Shown here: in pieces, positions 5,926-6,812 of the stretch
Layout of the letters: every line of letters begins with the position of its first letter
How positions within the stretch are numbered: position 1 is the first letter of the stretch
Source: JAHHLP01 sp041609895
GTDB lineage: Bacteria > Bacteroidota > Rhodothermia > Rhodothermales > JABDKH01
Direction of reading: 5' to 3'
DNA: 6,812 bases
Assembly (NCBI GenBank): GCA_041609895.1
Contig: JBFIPX010000182.1
Coordinates: 1-6,812, forward strand
The notes under the pieces: generated by a model
Database searches by the model: none
Told to the model about the DNA's origin: nothing
Seen by the model: the letters and a program-made list of their open reading frames with translations, nothing else
Made by a program: the position numbers and the translations under genes

Positions 5926-6812
5926 CTAGAAGCGAAGCTTGATACCTGTAAAGGGTTCAAATCGTCTCTGAACCAGGTAACGTGCCGAGCCGTCGTCTGC
6001 CGGTTTAACCTCCTCGAAGCTGTAGATGGCGCGCACAAAAATCCAGGCGTCGCCCGTCACGTTATAGTCGGTTCGAAATTCCATCCAGGTAAGATCTCCC
6101 AAGTCGTTGAAGAGGGAGAAGAAGCTCTTCAGTCCGGCGCGATCCTGCCCAACGTAGGCCGTTATCCGTCCTGTTCGAAAGAAGAGCCGCATGTGATACT
6201 CGCTCAGGCTTTGGCCTCCGAAATGACGCCTGAAGTTGTACCACAACTCGAAATTCCGGAAGAAGAGCAACCTCAGCTCGGTCTCGATGGACGTGCCTCC
6301 CGGCGCTACGGCCATCGGGATTCCTGTTACGGCGCCCAGCGTATCCTGCGGACTCAGACCTTCCGACTTAAGGACCCTCGATTCGCGATTGCTTACGCGA
6401 TAGAACGCTCCGATGTGTCCCGGGATGAACCCGTCGCCGCTATAGTAAACAGCCAGCCGAAGCCGAAACCGCGCAACGTCGACAAAATTGTCGCTGGTAA
6501 GCTGGGTACCCACTCCGAAACCGGCGCCGCCGTCGCGGTAGCGGCTGAAGACTGTGAATGGTTCAACGAGGATGTCGCCGATTGTAGCCGCTACGAAACG
6601 CATGTCCAATCCGTAACCGGTCACCAATGGTCGACCACTGAGATGCTCAAGATCCGTGACATACGTCGCGCCGATCTCAAGCGATCTCGCCTCCGACTCC
6701 CGAGCCCAAAAAAGCGGATGCAACGCCACCCGGCCGCCAACAATCCGATCGATGAGGAAGTTGTCGGTGAACGCCTCGACGGATCCGGCACGTCCACGGT
6801 ATGCACCCTCTA
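5926..6812 (-). CDS. Putative outer-membrane beta-barrel protein, C-terminal part (cut by window edge)
   Basis: The minus strand is open from the stop at 5926-5928 to the right edge (295 residues) with no stop, so the gene starts outside the window; an internal GTG at 6727-6729 should not be taken as its start. The sequence alternates hydrophobic and polar residues, is rich in Tyr, Phe, Arg and Gly, has many short turns (DGG, GD, NRES) and ends in Arg-Phe. A terminal aromatic residue after a beta-strand is the classic BamA-recognised signature of outer-membrane barrels. Examples of strand-like segments are ETELRLLFFRNFELWYNF and YHMRLFFRTGRITAYVG. I recognise no named family, and substrate and function are unknown. 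The signal peptide would be beyond the edge. The reading frame is intact throughout. Confidence 0.75.
   Translation of the reverse strand, partial: EGAYRGRAGSVEAFTDNFLIDRIVGGRVALHPLFWARESEARSLEIGATYVTDLEHLSGRPLVTGYGLDMRFVAATIGDILVEPFTVFSRYRDGGAGFGVGTQLTSDNFVDVARFRLRLAVYYSGDGFIPGHIGAFYRVSNRESRVLKSEGLSPQDTLGAVTGIPMAVAPGGTSIETELRLLFFRNFELWYNFRRHFGGQSLSEYHMRLFFRTGRITAYVGQDRAGLKSFFSLFNDLGDLTWMEFRTDYNVTGDAWIFVRAIYSFEEVKPADDGSARYLVQRRFEPFTGIKLRF

Overview
This is a housekeeping stretch of a bacterial chromosome. I see no mobile element, CRISPR array, defence island, tRNA or rRNA, and I did not find a clearly new biological system. Several clues suggest Bacteroidota in the broad sense, with the moderately GC-rich Rhodothermota/Rhodothermales the best guess. 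The response regulator and LolD-like ATPase read like Bacteroidota versions. A perfect Bacteroidota-type -7 box (TAnnTTTG) lies upstream of gap, and most starts lack a Shine-Dalgarno sequence. The placement comes from recalled family patterns, not a database search.

Left part, minus strand (1-1624): glycolytic glyceraldehyde-3-phosphate dehydrogenase (gap), then phosphoglycerate kinase (pgk), cut by the left window edge. They catalyse consecutive glycolytic steps, and gap lies upstream of pgk. A good intrinsic terminator hairpin sits between them, so pgk is probably made by readthrough or from its own promoter. A 12-bp perfect palindrome lies just before the pgk start.

Middle (1625-1957): a 333-bp divergent intergenic region with a -7 box for gap, a weaker candidate promoter for the rightward genes, a GC-rich hairpin and a small palindrome.

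Rightward block (1958-5919): a membrane-anchored TPR protein (YfgM-like layout), a sigma-54-dependent NtrC-family response regulator, a LolD-like ABC ATPase that starts at a TTG overlapping the regulator's stop, and, after 102 bp, quinolinate synthase (nadA). The first three genes are tightly spaced and probably one transcript. The regulator has no kinase beside it and the ATPase has no permease beside it, so both partners must lie elsewhere. The lolD-nadA gap holds a long imperfect inverted repeat, the most interesting non-coding element in the window.

Right end (5926-6812, minus strand): the C-terminal part of an outer-membrane beta-barrel-like protein of unknown function. It converges on nadA with only 6 bp between the stop codons and continues past the right edge.
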